From NCBI GenBank assembly GCA_027037155.1, contig JALWBK010000257.1, positions 5,855-20,205 on the forward strand: a DNA stretch of 14,351 nt. Direction: 5' to 3'. A program made the position numbers and the translations under genes. Positions 7,788-14,351 of the stretch are shown piece by piece (the stretch's first letter is position 1; every line of letters starts with the position of its first letter). The notes below the pieces were generated by a model, which was not told the DNA's origin, did no database searches, and saw only the letters and a list, made by a program, of their open reading frames with translations. Origin of the DNA: a bacterium. GTDB lineage: Bacteria > Thermosulfidibacterota > Thermosulfidibacteria > Thermosulfidibacterales > Thermosulfidibacteraceae.

Positions 7788-8346
7788 TGTGGTGATATGC
7801 GGTGTTGGGGGACAGGGAGTGCTACTGGCATCGGAGGTCTTAGGGGCTTTAGCTATTGAGAAGGGCCTTGATGTCAAAAAGAGTGAGATACACGGAATGG
7901 CACAAAGGGGCGGAAGCGTCTTTTCCCACGTTAGAATAGCAGAGAAGGTCTTTTCCCCTGTTATACCTCAGGGAACAGCGGGGTACATGCTCGCCTTTGA
8001 GGAGCTTGAGGTACTCAGATACGCCCATTTCCTCTCGCAGAAGGCCAAAGTCTTTATCAACAAACAGCGTATAAACCCGATGACTGTTTTAAGTGGAGAG
8101 GCAGTGTATCCGGAAGATCCTGTCGGAATGATGTCTCGGCATTTTGAGGTTAAGTCTGTGGATGCTTTAAGGCTTGCCAAAGAGGCTGGAAATGTTAGGG
8201 CGGTAAATATGGTTATGCTTGGCGTCCTGTCGGCGTGCCTTCCTTGGAGTGAGGATGACTGGTTCAAGGCCATGGAGATGGTCTTCCCTGCAAGGCTTTT
8301 GGATGTAAACAAAAAGGCCTTTACGCTTGGCAGAACCGTGTTGTGA
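7777..8346 (+). CDS. iorB: Indolepyruvate ferredoxin oxidoreductase, beta subunit
   Basis: 189 residues, the usual size of IorB and other gamma-type 2-oxoacid oxidoreductase subunits. The nucleotide-fold start KIDVVICGVGGQGVLLASEV and the motif SEIHGMAQRGGSVFSHVRI (about residues 36-54) are diagnostic. The start chosen is the ATG at 7777, inside the end of iorA, with GGAGG at 7766-7770 and 6 bases between. An upstream ATG at 7702 would add 25 residues unlike the family. It forms the heteromer with IorA. Its TGA lies in GTGA, shared with the response regulator start. Confidence 0.94.
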   Translation: MKIDVVICGVGGQGVLLASEVLGALAIEKGLDVKKSEIHGMAQRGGSVFSHVRIAEKVFSPVIPQGTAGYMLAFEELEVLRYAHFLSQKAKVFINKQRINPMTVLSGEAVYPEDPVGMMSRHFEVKSVDALRLAKEAGNVRAVNMVMLGVLSACLPWSEDDWFKAMEMVFPARLLDVNKKAFTLGRTVL

Positions 8347-9026
8347 GTGGTTTTGGCAGAGAGCGCATCCTCGTTGTAGAAGACGATCAGTACATAGCTG
8401 ATCTTTTGAAACAAATACTTGAGAAAGAGGGGTATGTCGCAAGGACTGCGTCCAATGGTGCTGAGGGGCTCTTTATGGCAAGCTCCAACAGCTTTGACCT
8501 AATCGTACTTGATGTTATGCTGCCGGAGCTTGATGGTTTTAGTGTCTGTTCTGCTCTCAGGGATAAGGGAATAAACGTTCCCGTGCTAATGCTTACCGTT
8601 AAGGATAGCGTTGATGACAAGGTGGAGGGATTGAGCAGAGGGGCAGACGACTACCTCACTAAACCCTTTTCCATTGAAGAGTTGCTTGCGAGAGTAAAAG
8701 CTTTGCTTAGAAGGTTCAAAGGGTACAAGAGTGTTTTAAAAGTGGCTGATCTGGAACTTGATCCTGTGTCCAGAAGGGTAAGGAGAGCTGGGGTAGAGAT
8801 AGAGCTTTCACCCAAAGAGTTTGATATACTAGAACTACTTGTCAGAAGCATGGGCAAGGTCATAGGCGAAAGGGCGATACTCAAAGAGGTATGGGGGCTG
8901 GACTGTACTAAGAGCAATATCTTGAAGGTTTACATGCACCATCTCAGACAAAAGGTTGATAGAGGTTTTGATAAGAAGCTCATAAGAACCGTTCGCGGTG
9001 TTGGATATATGATAGATGTCTCTTAG
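8343..9026 (+). CDS. OmpR/PhoB-family response regulator
   Basis: 227 residues starting at GTG in GTGA, overlapping the iorB stop by 4 bases. Receiver domain (about residues 8-120): acidic pocket VVEDD (Asp14, Asp15), phospho-acceptor Asp57 in LIVLDVMLPELDG, Thr85 and Lys107 in LTKPF. A winged-helix DNA-binding domain follows, with LSPKEFDILELLVRSMGKV and the end LRQKVDRGFDKKLIRTVRGVGYMI. All key residues are present, so it should be an active, phosphorylation-controlled transcription factor. The partner is the next gene, overlapping by 11 bases. Lying directly after iorAB, it may control this operon or respond to the same signal, which is inference. Confidence 0.95.
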   Translation: MSGFGRERILVVEDDQYIADLLKQILEKEGYVARTASNGAEGLFMASSNSFDLIVLDVMLPELDGFSVCSALRDKGINVPVLMLTVKDSVDDKVEGLSRGADDYLTKPFSIEELLARVKALLRRFKGYKSVLKVADLELDPVSRRVRRAGVEIELSPKEFDILELLVRSMGKVIGERAILKEVWGLDCTKSNILKVYMHHLRQKVDRGFDKKLIRTVRGVGYMIDVS

Positions 9027-10389
9027 AAGGAAAATAGCGCTTTGGTACGTGTCAACTTTGGTCGTTTTGTTTTTGGTGTTTTCCCTATCTTTATGTCTGC
9101 TTTTGAAAAAGACCGAAGAGCGTTCTTTAGAGCTTGAGCTTTTTGCTAAAGCGGAAGAGCTTGAGGATGCCCTTGAACAGGCTCCTGCCGATGCATGGCC
9201 GGGGATTTTGAAGGATTTTCCCGTGCAAGTGGCTCAAATCTACGAGGTGAGTGCTGATGAGATTAAAGTTTTGTTGTCCAAACCCCAGGGCTATCCCCCT
9301 TTGGGTTTAAAGGAAGCAGAGAGATGGGCTAAAAGGGGGATCAAGGGAGAGTATTTGCTCCTTAGTGAATCCTTGGATGGAGAAGTTTATGATGTTGTAT
9401 TTATGAAGTTGTCGGAAGAAACCCCTGTTAAAATAGTGGCTGTTGCTTCTTCTTTAGAGGGCGTAACAAAAACAGTGAGACATCTTGTGTTGATTGTGCT
9501 TATGGTGATGCCTCTTTTAGTGGTGCTGGCCTTTCTTACCAGTAATATCTTGGTTAAGGTGTCTCTCACCCCTGTAAGGAGGGTTATTGAAACGGCCAAA
9601 GCTATCAGTGTGGAGGACTTGTCTAAGAGGATTCCTGAGGTGGAGACCAAAGATGAGATAGGAGAACTTGTAAGAACCTTTAACTCCATGATGGAAAAGC
9701 TTGAGGAGTCTGTTAATGCCATCAAGCGTTTTTCGTCAGATGCGGCCCATGAACTTAAAACTCCCCTTACAGCGTTAAAATCACATCTTGAATTTCTGTT
9801 GCGAGAAAACAGATGTTCTGACTGTGAGATGGAACTTAGGCAGGTTCTTGCCCGCGTAGATAGGCTCATCCACATAGTTAATAGCCTTTTAGTCTTGGCC
9901 AAGCTGGATAGTATGGATGTGCGGAATTTAAAAAATAGGGTGGCACTTGATGTGGTGGTTCTGGAGGTCTTTGAACGCTTCCAGCAACAAGCACAAAAGA
10001 GGGCTATAAAGCTTCTTATAGATAGGGTTGATCCTGTTGAGGTTATTGGAGATGCGGTCTTGTTGTCCCAGGCTATTTCTAACATTGTGGATAACGCTGT
10101 AAAGTTCACTCCTTCTGGTGGGGAAGTGAGGATAAGCCTCGTGAAGGACGGGGATAAGGCTCGCTTGAGCATTTCTGACACTGGTGTTGGGATGTCTCAG
10201 GAAGAGCTGGGCAAAATTTTCTCCTACCTTTACAGAGGCGATCCGTCTCGCTCTGAAAGAGTGCCAGGGATAGGACTTGGGTTAACGATAGCTAAAAGAA
10301 TTTTTGAACTCCACGATGCATCTGTAAAGGTAGAGAGTGATCCTGGACGGGGGACCTCTTTCCATATAACTTTCATAACACAAGATTAA
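9016..10389 (+). CDS. Membrane sensor histidine kinase with HAMP domain
   Basis: 457 residues. Membrane segments at about 7-30 and 156-180 enclose a periplasmic sensor region of about 125 residues with no recognised fold. A HAMP linker follows (LTPVRRVIETAKAIS to ELVRTFNSMMEKLEE), then the HisKA dimerisation domain with the phosphorylated His245 in FSSDAAHELKTPLTAL. The ATP-binding domain has N box NIVDNAVKFTP (Asn356, Asn360), G1 box DTGVGM (Asp388) and G2 box GIGLGL (419-423). All catalytic motifs are intact. ATG at 9016 lies within the response regulator gene with no strong ribosome-binding site, so translation probably depends on coupling. Its 3' end overlaps the convergent phosphoesterase gene by 17 bases. 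Signal unknown. Confidence 0.94.
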   Translation: MSLRRKIALWYVSTLVVLFLVFSLSLCLLLKKTEERSLELELFAKAEELEDALEQAPADAWPGILKDFPVQVAQIYEVSADEIKVLLSKPQGYPPLGLKEAERWAKRGIKGEYLLLSESLDGEVYDVVFMKLSEETPVKIVAVASSLEGVTKTVRHLVLIVLMVMPLLVVLAFLTSNILVKVSLTPVRRVIETAKAISVEDLSKRIPEVETKDEIGELVRTFNSMMEKLEESVNAIKRFSSDAAHELKTPLTALKSHLEFLLRENRCSDCEMELRQVLARVDRLIHIVNSLLVLAKLDSMDVRNLKNRVALDVVVLEVFERFQQQAQKRAIKLLIDRVDPVEVIGDAVLLSQAISNIVDNAVKFTPSGGEVRISLVKDGDKARLSISDTGVGMSQEELGKIFSYLYRGDPSRSERVPGIGLGLTIAKRIFELHDASVKVESDPGRGTSFHITFITQD

Positions 10390-11326
10390 CTCCTATGGCT
10401 GCTATCACTATGTACCATAGATTGTGAACTGCAAAGATGTAGGCGGGGATGGCAAATTCTGTGATCACTCTGTCAAGCGTAAGTTCCCATCTTTTCATCG
10501 GTACATGCACTACACTCACCTTCACCTGTCCATTGCTCAGTCTGACCTTCAGGTAATGGGGATTAGGGCCTCGCTTGTCACATCCTGCTCCTCCTGTAAT
10601 GTAGAATGGAATGCTGTCCCAGTTACCAGAAATAAAGGTGTGGATGTGGGAGCAAAAAATGGCTGTAACCTTGTATTTGCTGAATAGACTCAAAAGCGTT
10701 TCGGCGTCTTGTGGGTTTTTCAGGCTGTGCCCTATTTTCCTTTTCCCTTCTCTTGGGTCGTAGGGAGGAATGTGCATGAAAACGAACCTGTATGTGTATT
10801 TTTGGGACTCTTTCAGCTTCGCTTCAAGCCATCTCACTTCAAAGGGAAAGAGATGTCTCTTTTCGGACGTGTCCATGAGTATGAAGTAGGCCTTTTCTGT
10901 TTTGAGGGAGAAGTAAAATGGTCCGAATAACCTGTAAAACCAGACCCTCCCTGCACCGTGAATGTCGTGATTTCCAGGAATTACTAATACGGGCTTTTGA
11001 AGCTTTGATAATTTTTTGAGAAAAAGCATATACTCTTCAAATCTGCTCTTTTGCGTGATGTCTCCAAGTAAGATGACGAATTTCAGATCTTTGTCTCGGT
11101 TTATCTGTTCTATAATTTTTCCGAAAACGGTTTGCGAGGTTCTGGGGTCTCCGATTACTGCGAAGGAGAAAGGGTCTTTGCCTTTTGTTCTTTCTATCCT
11201 TCTAACAGAGCTATAATTCAATTCTAAATATCTGTCCTTTAGCTCATACAAAGGTATGGTGCTCAATTTTGCCAAAGCGGCGGATGTTGCAGCAAGTATT
11301 GCTAACATCCTTAGGAGAGACTTCAT
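10373..11326 (-). CDS. Exported, membrane-anchored calcineurin-like metallophosphoesterase
   Basis: 317 residues. The N-terminus MKSLLRMLAILAATSAALA resembles a signal peptide or membrane segment, and a hydrophobic stretch at about 292-317 (FAIPAYIFAVHNLWYIVIAA) ends the protein, so the catalytic domain is probably on the outer face. Metal-ligand motifs in order: GDPR (Asp60), LLGDITQ (Asp89), PGNHD (Asn119, His120), MHIPPYD (His185) and SHIH (His227, His229). In the first motif the usual second ligand His of D-x-H is Arg62, a variant seen in some members. Substrate unknown. No clear Shine-Dalgarno site precedes the ATG at 11324-11326, but no better in-frame start is visible. Its end overlaps the kinase gene on the other strand by 17 bases. 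Confidence 0.85.
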   Translation of the reverse strand: MKSLLRMLAILAATSAALAKLSTIPLYELKDRYLELNYSSVRRIERTKGKDPFSFAVIGDPRTSQTVFGKIIEQINRDKDLKFVILLGDITQKSRFEEYMLFLKKLSKLQKPVLVIPGNHDIHGAGRVWFYRLFGPFYFSLKTEKAYFILMDTSEKRHLFPFEVRWLEAKLKESQKYTYRFVFMHIPPYDPREGKRKIGHSLKNPQDAETLLSLFSKYKVTAIFCSHIHTFISGNWDSIPFYITGGAGCDKRGPNPHYLKVRLSNGQVKVSVVHVPMKRWELTLDRVITEFAIPAYIFAVHNLWYIVIAAIGVNLVL

Positions 11327-11359
11327 GAAGGGAGAATATTCACGGCAGAGGTCCTTTGT

Positions 11360-11387
11360 AGAATAGCTTAAGATTAAAAAGTTTTAA
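11360..11387 (-). promoter_or_regulatory. Possible phosphoesterase promoter
   Basis: On the minus strand TTAAAA (11387-11382), a 16-base spacer and TATTCT (11365-11360) lie about 35 bases before the start codon. Each hexamer matches consensus at four of six positions. The AT-rich palindrome 11370-11391 covers its -35 box and spacer. Confidence 0.33.
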
Positions 11388-11391
11388 TCTT
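11370..11391. promoter_or_regulatory. Perfect AT-rich palindrome between divergent genes, operator candidate
   Basis: Arms AAGATTAAAA (11370-11379) and TTTTAATCTT (11382-11391) are perfect reverse complements with a 2-base centre. The tiny centre favours a dimeric protein-binding site in DNA over an RNA hairpin. It is 44 bases from the leftward phosphoesterase start and 65 bases from the rightward glycosyltransferase start, so it could control both. I do not recognise the regulator. Confidence 0.5.
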
Positions 11392-11397
11392 TCTCGA

Positions 11398-11426
11398 TTG
11401 TGAATCCTGCCTGCCTCAAAGACAAT
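11398..11426 (+). promoter_or_regulatory. Possible glycosyltransferase-pgi promoter
   Basis: TTGTGA (11398-11403), a 17-base spacer and GACAAT (11421-11426). Each hexamer matches at four of six positions. It lies between the palindrome and the strong ribosome-binding site. Confidence 0.3.
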
Positions 11427-11440
11427 CCCTGTAGATTAGC

Positions 11441-11450
11441 AGGAGGGGAG
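11441..11450 (+). promoter_or_regulatory. Strong Shine-Dalgarno site fixing a TTG start
   Basis: AGGAGGGGAG lies 5 bases before the TTG at 11456. No ATG or GTG gives the conserved N-terminus, so this site supports use of the rare TTG start. Confidence 0.75.
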
Positions 11451-11455
11451 ATTTT

Positions 11456-12835
11456 TTGGGTAAATGGCAACTGTTCCTGGTGTTTTTCGTCTCCATCTTT
11501 TTCCTGGTGCTTCCCAACGGATTTTATCACACAGTTGATAGGGACGAGCCCAAGTACCTTGAGGCTGCCCGTGAGATGATGGTTAAAAGAGATTTGGTAA
11601 CTCCATGGTTCAACTGCCAGCCCAGGTTTGACAAGCCCGTTTTTACCTATTGGCTGGTGATAGCTGGATACACTTTGTTTGGTGTTAACGAGTTTGGTGG
11701 AAGGTTTTTCATCTCTATGTTCGGGGTGTTCACCGTTCTTTTGTTGTTTTTGTGGCTCAGAAAGAGGGTAGGTGAAACCGTTGCTTTATGGGCAGCTCTT
11801 TCCCTTCTTGCCATGGTTGATTTTGCAGTGATGTCATCTGTAGCAATGCCCGATGTGGTTCTAACCTTCTTCATAACGGCATCGCTTATTGCCTTCTTTG
11901 AGGAAAGGTATCTCTGGACGTCTCTTTTTTGCGGTTTTGCTACCTTGACCAAAGGACCGGTTGGGCTGGTCATTCCTGCACTGGTTGGATTCTTCTTCTT
12001 GCTGGTAACTAAGGATCTTAGAAGGATCTCGTGTATTCCATGGATTAGAATGGCCATCATCTATCTACTTTCAGCTCTTCCTTGGTATGCGGTTATGGTA
12101 AAGATTCACGGTCCTGCCTTTTTCAATCAGTTCTTCATCTTTCACAACGTGAAACGCTTTCTTTACAAAATCCCCGGACACTCCACTCAGTGGTGGTATT
12201 ACTTAGCCAATTATCCGTGGATGTATTTGCCTTTGAGTCCTATTTTTCCCTTTGCTTTTTACAAGATTTTACTCAAAGGTAGAGGAAGTTTGCTTACTTT
12301 TGCAGGAGTCTGGTTCTTGGTAGTTTTTCTTTTCTTTCAAACTGCTCACACCAAGCTGATCCACTATCTTCTGCCCTCTTTTCCTCCAGTTGCTGTTGTA
12401 AGTGCTTGGTTTTTCTATAAGAGAAGATGGTTTAGGACGTTGGTGGTTTCTTTCTTGGCGTTTCTTATGGTTGTCAAATGGACGTTGATGCCTTATGTGG
12501 ATAGCTTGCGGGTTAAGCCCCGCTTAGGTATGGAACTGGGTAAATTAGCGGCATCCTGCAAGGAGTGCCGATTTGCCTTCTTTAAATATCAGAGCCCTGA
12601 GCTCATATACCGATCCAGGGTGTGCATTAGGAGGGTGGATAAGGATAAATTAAAAGCACTCTTTGAAAAAGAAAGGTCCGTTGTCGTCGTCACCCTTGAT
12701 TCCAAGCTGAAGAATCTAATAGGTGTTAAGTACCGTTTGCTCTGTGAGATAAAGCCACTTTTGGAGAAACACTGTATTGTTGTCATATCCAATCGATCCT
12801 TTGATTTTTCACCTTTCTGTGCTCAAAATAACTGA
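11456..12835 (+). CDS. PMT/ArnT-type membrane glycosyltransferase
   Basis: 459 residues from TTG. It is a polytopic membrane protein with roughly eight to ten hydrophobic helices in the first 330 residues and a short soluble C-terminal part. The first outer loop carries [17 protein letters not shown], with the acidic pair Asp30-Glu31 expected for the catalytic site of GT-C enzymes that use polyprenyl-phosphate sugars. Other family marks are [41 protein letters not shown] and [13 protein letters not shown]. Relatives move mannose or 4-amino-arabinose from undecaprenyl phosphate to protein or lipid A; donor and acceptor here are unknown. The C-terminal region contains CKEC and looks poorly conserved. 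pgi follows 26 bases later, suggesting co-transcription. Confidence 0.85.
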   Translation: MGKWQLFLVFFVSIFFLVLPNGFYHTVDRDEPKYLEAAREMMVKRDLVTPWFNCQPRFDKPVFTYWLVIAGYTLFGVNEFGGRFFISMFGVFTVLLLFLWLRKRVGETVALWAALSLLAMVDFAVMSSVAMPDVVLTFFITASLIAFFEERYLWTSLFCGFATLTKGPVGLVIPALVGFFFLLVTKDLRRISCIPWIRMAIIYLLSALPWYAVMVKIHGPAFFNQFFIFHNVKRFLYKIPGHSTQWWYYLANYPWMYLPLSPIFPFAFYKILLKGRGSLLTFAGVWFLVVFLFFQTAHTKLIHYLLPSFPPVAVVSAWFFYKRRWFRTLVVSFLAFLMVVKWTLMPYVDSLRVKPRLGMELGKLAASCKECRFAFFKYQSPELIYRSRVCIRRVDKDKLKALFEKERSVVVVTLDSKLKNLIGVKYRLLCEIKPLLEKHCIVVISNRSFDFSPFCAQNN

Positions 12836-12861
12836 TAGAACATGACCAACGGAGGTGCTTT

Positions 12862-14169
12862 ATGATTCGTTTGGAGTATGGGTGTGCCCTTTCTGAGATA
12901 GAATTAGATAGCGTAATCCCTCTTTTGAAGGAGGCTCATTCTAAACTGCTTATGAAGAGAGACTCTAAAGAGGTGGGTTTTATAGACCTTCCTTTTGAAC
13001 CTGTTGAGGAGATTCGTAAACTTGCCGAGGAAAAGAGAAAACACACCGATGCTTTGGTTCTTGTGGGTATAGGTGGGTCCTCCCTTGGAGCAGAGTGCCT
13101 CATCCATGCTCTGGATAAGGCGGAGAACTTCTACGTGCTTGATAACGTAGATCCTTATAAGGTTGCGTCTGTTTTAGACAGGATTGATCCCAAAAGAACC
13201 TGCTTCAACGTCGTCTCCAAATCTGGAGGGACCACAGAGACTATAGTCAACTTTATGGCTGTTCTTGAGGTGTTAAAAAGGAGTATGCCTTGGGATGAGG
13301 CAAAGAGAAATATAGTCATAACCACTGATCCTGAAAAAGGTCTCTTACGGGAAATAGCCCAAAGAGAAGGGATTGCGTCACTCCCTGTTCCTCCTAATGT
13401 TGGGGGGAGGTTCTCTGTACTTTCCCCTGTGGGGCTTTTTCCCGCAGCCTATATGGGTGTGGACTTAGACGCCCTTTTGATGGGTGCTAAGAAGGCGGTG
13501 GATTGGTGTATGTGTGAAAGCCTTGAGAAAAATCCGGCATGGCTTATAGCAGCCCTCCATTACCTGCACGCTATAAGGGGAAAGAACATAGCTGTGATGA
13601 TGCCCTACTGCGAAAGACTTTCTCTTTTTGTTAGTTGGTGGAGACAGCTCTGGGCGGAGAGCCTTGGCAAGGATGGAAAAGGTCAGACACCTGTTAAAGC
13701 TATGGGCACCGTTGATCAGCACTCTCAGATACAGCTTTACAACGATGGTCCGAAGGACAAGCTGATAACCTTTATAGTGGTTGAAGATTTCGGCAGGGAT
13801 GTAAAACTTCACAACCACTTAGGTATTGCAGACTTTCACTATTTAAACGGAAAGACCCTCTCGCAAGTGATGTACGCTTCTTATTTAGGCACGGCTTCTG
13901 CGCTGGCGAAAAATAAGGTGCCTTTCATAACTGTGAAACTGGATAGGATTGATGAAGCACATCTTGGGGCTCTCTTTATGGTGTACGAGTTTGCCACAGC
14001 TATATCTGGGTATCTCTACGATATAAATCCCTTTGACCAGCCTGGTGTTGAGGAGGGCAAAAGGCTTACCCATGGTCTTTTGGGGAGAGAGGGGTATGAG
14101 AAGAAGCGTGAGGAAGCCCTTTCTCTGGCGAGCACCTGTTCTAAATGCTTGATAGAGCGCAGGTTATAA
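12862..14169 (+). CDS. pgi: Glucose-6-phosphate isomerase, short bacterial type
   Basis: 435 residues, matching the short form of about 450 residues in Bacillus and Thermotoga rather than the 549-residue E. coli form. It interconverts glucose-6-phosphate and fructose-6-phosphate. Seen: [10 protein letters not shown], the sugar-phosphate-binding SKSGGTTET (119-127), family signature [13 protein letters not shown] (179-191), [16 protein letters not shown] (285-300) and the C-terminal signature [10 protein letters not shown] with Lys400. The residue before Gly296 is Asp295, where I recall Bacillus-type enzymes having a Glu assigned as proton donor. ATG has GGAGGTG upstream. It probably shares a transcript with the glycosyltransferase gene, possibly supplying hexose phosphate for surface glycans (inference). 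No terminator-like hairpin follows the stop directly. Confidence 0.95.
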   Translation: MIRLEYGCALSEIELDSVIPLLKEAHSKLLMKRDSKEVGFIDLPFEPVEEIRKLAEEKRKHTDALVLVGIGGSSLGAECLIHALDKAENFYVLDNVDPYKVASVLDRIDPKRTCFNVVSKSGGTTETIVNFMAVLEVLKRSMPWDEAKRNIVITTDPEKGLLREIAQREGIASLPVPPNVGGRFSVLSPVGLFPAAYMGVDLDALLMGAKKAVDWCMCESLEKNPAWLIAALHYLHAIRGKNIAVMMPYCERLSLFVSWWRQLWAESLGKDGKGQTPVKAMGTVDQHSQIQLYNDGPKDKLITFIVVEDFGRDVKLHNHLGIADFHYLNGKTLSQVMYASYLGTASALAKNKVPFITVKLDRIDEAHLGALFMVYEFATAISGYLYDINPFDQPGVEEGKRLTHGLLGREGYEKKREEALSLASTCSKCLIERRL

Positions 14170-14198
14170 ATTTTTGCTAAATTTTTTGGGGTGGGGTG

Positions 14199-14226
14199 TT
14201 GACATTCCTGAAAGGATGCTTATATT
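14199..14226 (+). promoter_or_regulatory. Strong sigma70-type promoter right of pgi
   Basis: A perfect -35 box TTGACA (14199-14204), a 16-base spacer and TATATT (14221-14226), matching five of six. It starts 29 bases after the pgi stop, in sequence with no reading frame of note, and is the best promoter match in the window. The start site would be near 14233, just before a GC-rich hairpin, fitting a structured RNA or leader rather than a short protein leader. Confidence 0.6.
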
Positions 14227-14230
14227 ACAC

Positions 14231-14351
14231 CCTCGCCTTCGGGAGGAGGCAGCAGGAACCTGAAACGGCAAAAAGGCACCGAGGGGCTTTTCGGAGCAGC
14301 CAATAGAAAATTTTGAAAAGGCCCCTTGACAGTTTGGGAAAGGTGCCTAAT
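14231..14351. other. Structured non-coding region at the right edge: leader, small RNA or leftward terminator
   Basis: No gene is seen from 14170 to the end. A hairpin GCCTTC-GGGA-GGAGGC (14235-14250) has a GNRA-type loop. GCTT-TTCG-GAGC (14286-14297) is a second hairpin with a TTCG loop. AGGCACC (14274-14280) is the exact complement of GGTGCCT (14342-14348), enclosing AGGGGCTTTT (14282-14291) against AAAAGGCCCCT (14317-14327) with one bulged base. Read leftward, the outer stem ends in CCTTTTT, like an intrinsic terminator. Read rightward from the promoter it would be a branched RNA continuing past the window. No Rfam family is recognised with confidence. Confidence 0.4.
14326..14351 (+). promoter_or_regulatory. 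Possible second promoter cut by the window edge
   Basis: TTGACA (14326-14331), a 16-base spacer and TAAT at 14348-14351, where the sequence stops. The spacing equals that of the promoter at 14199. Tandem perfect -35 boxes would suit an rRNA or tRNA operon beginning just beyond, but only four bases of the -10 box are visible. Confidence 0.35.

Noticed and set aside
7281..7877. A 198-codon minus-strand frame across the iorA/iorB junction
   Set aside because: Antisense to two well-supported genes; no family motif and no ribosome-binding site noticed.
9387..10181. A 264-codon open frame on the minus strand
   Set aside because: It lies wholly antisense to the histidine kinase, whose domains and catalytic motifs are complete. 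The translation is low-complexity Ser/Thr/Leu-rich, typical of a shadow frame.
10393..10420. Inverted repeat CTATGG/CCATAG just after the kinase stop, as a terminator
   Set aside because: Only 6 pairs with a 16-base loop, low stability and no T tract; it lies in phosphoesterase coding sequence.
11370..11391. Reading the palindrome as an RNA terminator
   Set aside because: It sits between divergent genes, its 2-base centre cannot form a proper loop, and the stem is almost all A-T.
14170..14187. AT-rich stretch after pgi as an intrinsic terminator
   Set aside because: It has T runs but no GC-rich stem before them.
14256..14285. Resemblance to the 3' half of a TPP riboswitch (GAACCTGA and following bases)
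   Set aside because: The conserved CUGAGA element and paired first half are missing, and the second arm differs from the TPP consensus.
1..14351. CRISPR arrays, insertion sequences, integrase or attachment sites, tRNA genes, toxin-antitoxin or phage-defence genes
   Set aside because: None was found; the window is filled by housekeeping and metabolic genes with no signs of recent transfer.

Overview
The window looks like a compact bacterial chromosome segment from an anaerobic, probably Gram-negative and possibly thermophilic organism. Ferredoxin-linked IorAB points to anaerobic metabolism. Genes overlap or lie within a few bases of each other, Shine-Dalgarno sites are strong and purine-rich (GGAGG types), and GTG and TTG starts are used. 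Gene content would fit groups such as Desulfobacterota, Thermodesulfobacteriota or related deep-branching lineages, but nothing here fixes the taxon. Thermophily is only an impression.

Layout. (1) 1-1287 (+): 3' two thirds of PTS enzyme I (ptsI), cut by the window edge. (2) 1284-4726 (-): the conserved cluster truB-rpsO-pnp, for RNA modification, a ribosomal protein and RNA decay. pnp meets ptsI tail to tail with a 4-base overlap, and a hairpin covers both stop codons. (3) 4811-10389 (+): six genes whose starts all overlap the preceding stop: PHP-family phosphoesterase, membrane-anchored TPR-like protein, iorA, iorB, an OmpR-family response regulator and its histidine kinase. This is almost certainly one translationally coupled operon. 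It ties aryl-pyruvate:ferredoxin oxidoreductase to a two-component system. (4) 10373-11326 (-): exported, C-terminally anchored calcineurin-like phosphoesterase, overlapping the kinase gene tail to tail by 17 bases. (5) 11327-11455: divergent intergenic region with a perfect 10-base-arm palindrome. (6) 11456-14169 (+): PMT/ArnT-type membrane glycosyltransferase with a TTG start, then short-type glucose-6-phosphate isomerase (pgi). (7) 14170-14351: no gene; a good sigma70-type promoter, nested inverted repeats and hairpins, and a second -35-like box at the edge. It may be the promoter and leader of an RNA or rRNA operon to the right, a structured RNA of unrecognised family, or a terminator for a leftward gene beyond the window.

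No CRISPR array, insertion sequence, tRNA, complete rRNA or obvious defence system is visible. Most genes are housekeeping or central metabolism. The parts most worth a second look are the structured region at the right edge, the stop-codon hairpin at ptsI/pnp, the two operator-like palindromes, and the coupling of iorAB to a two-component system.
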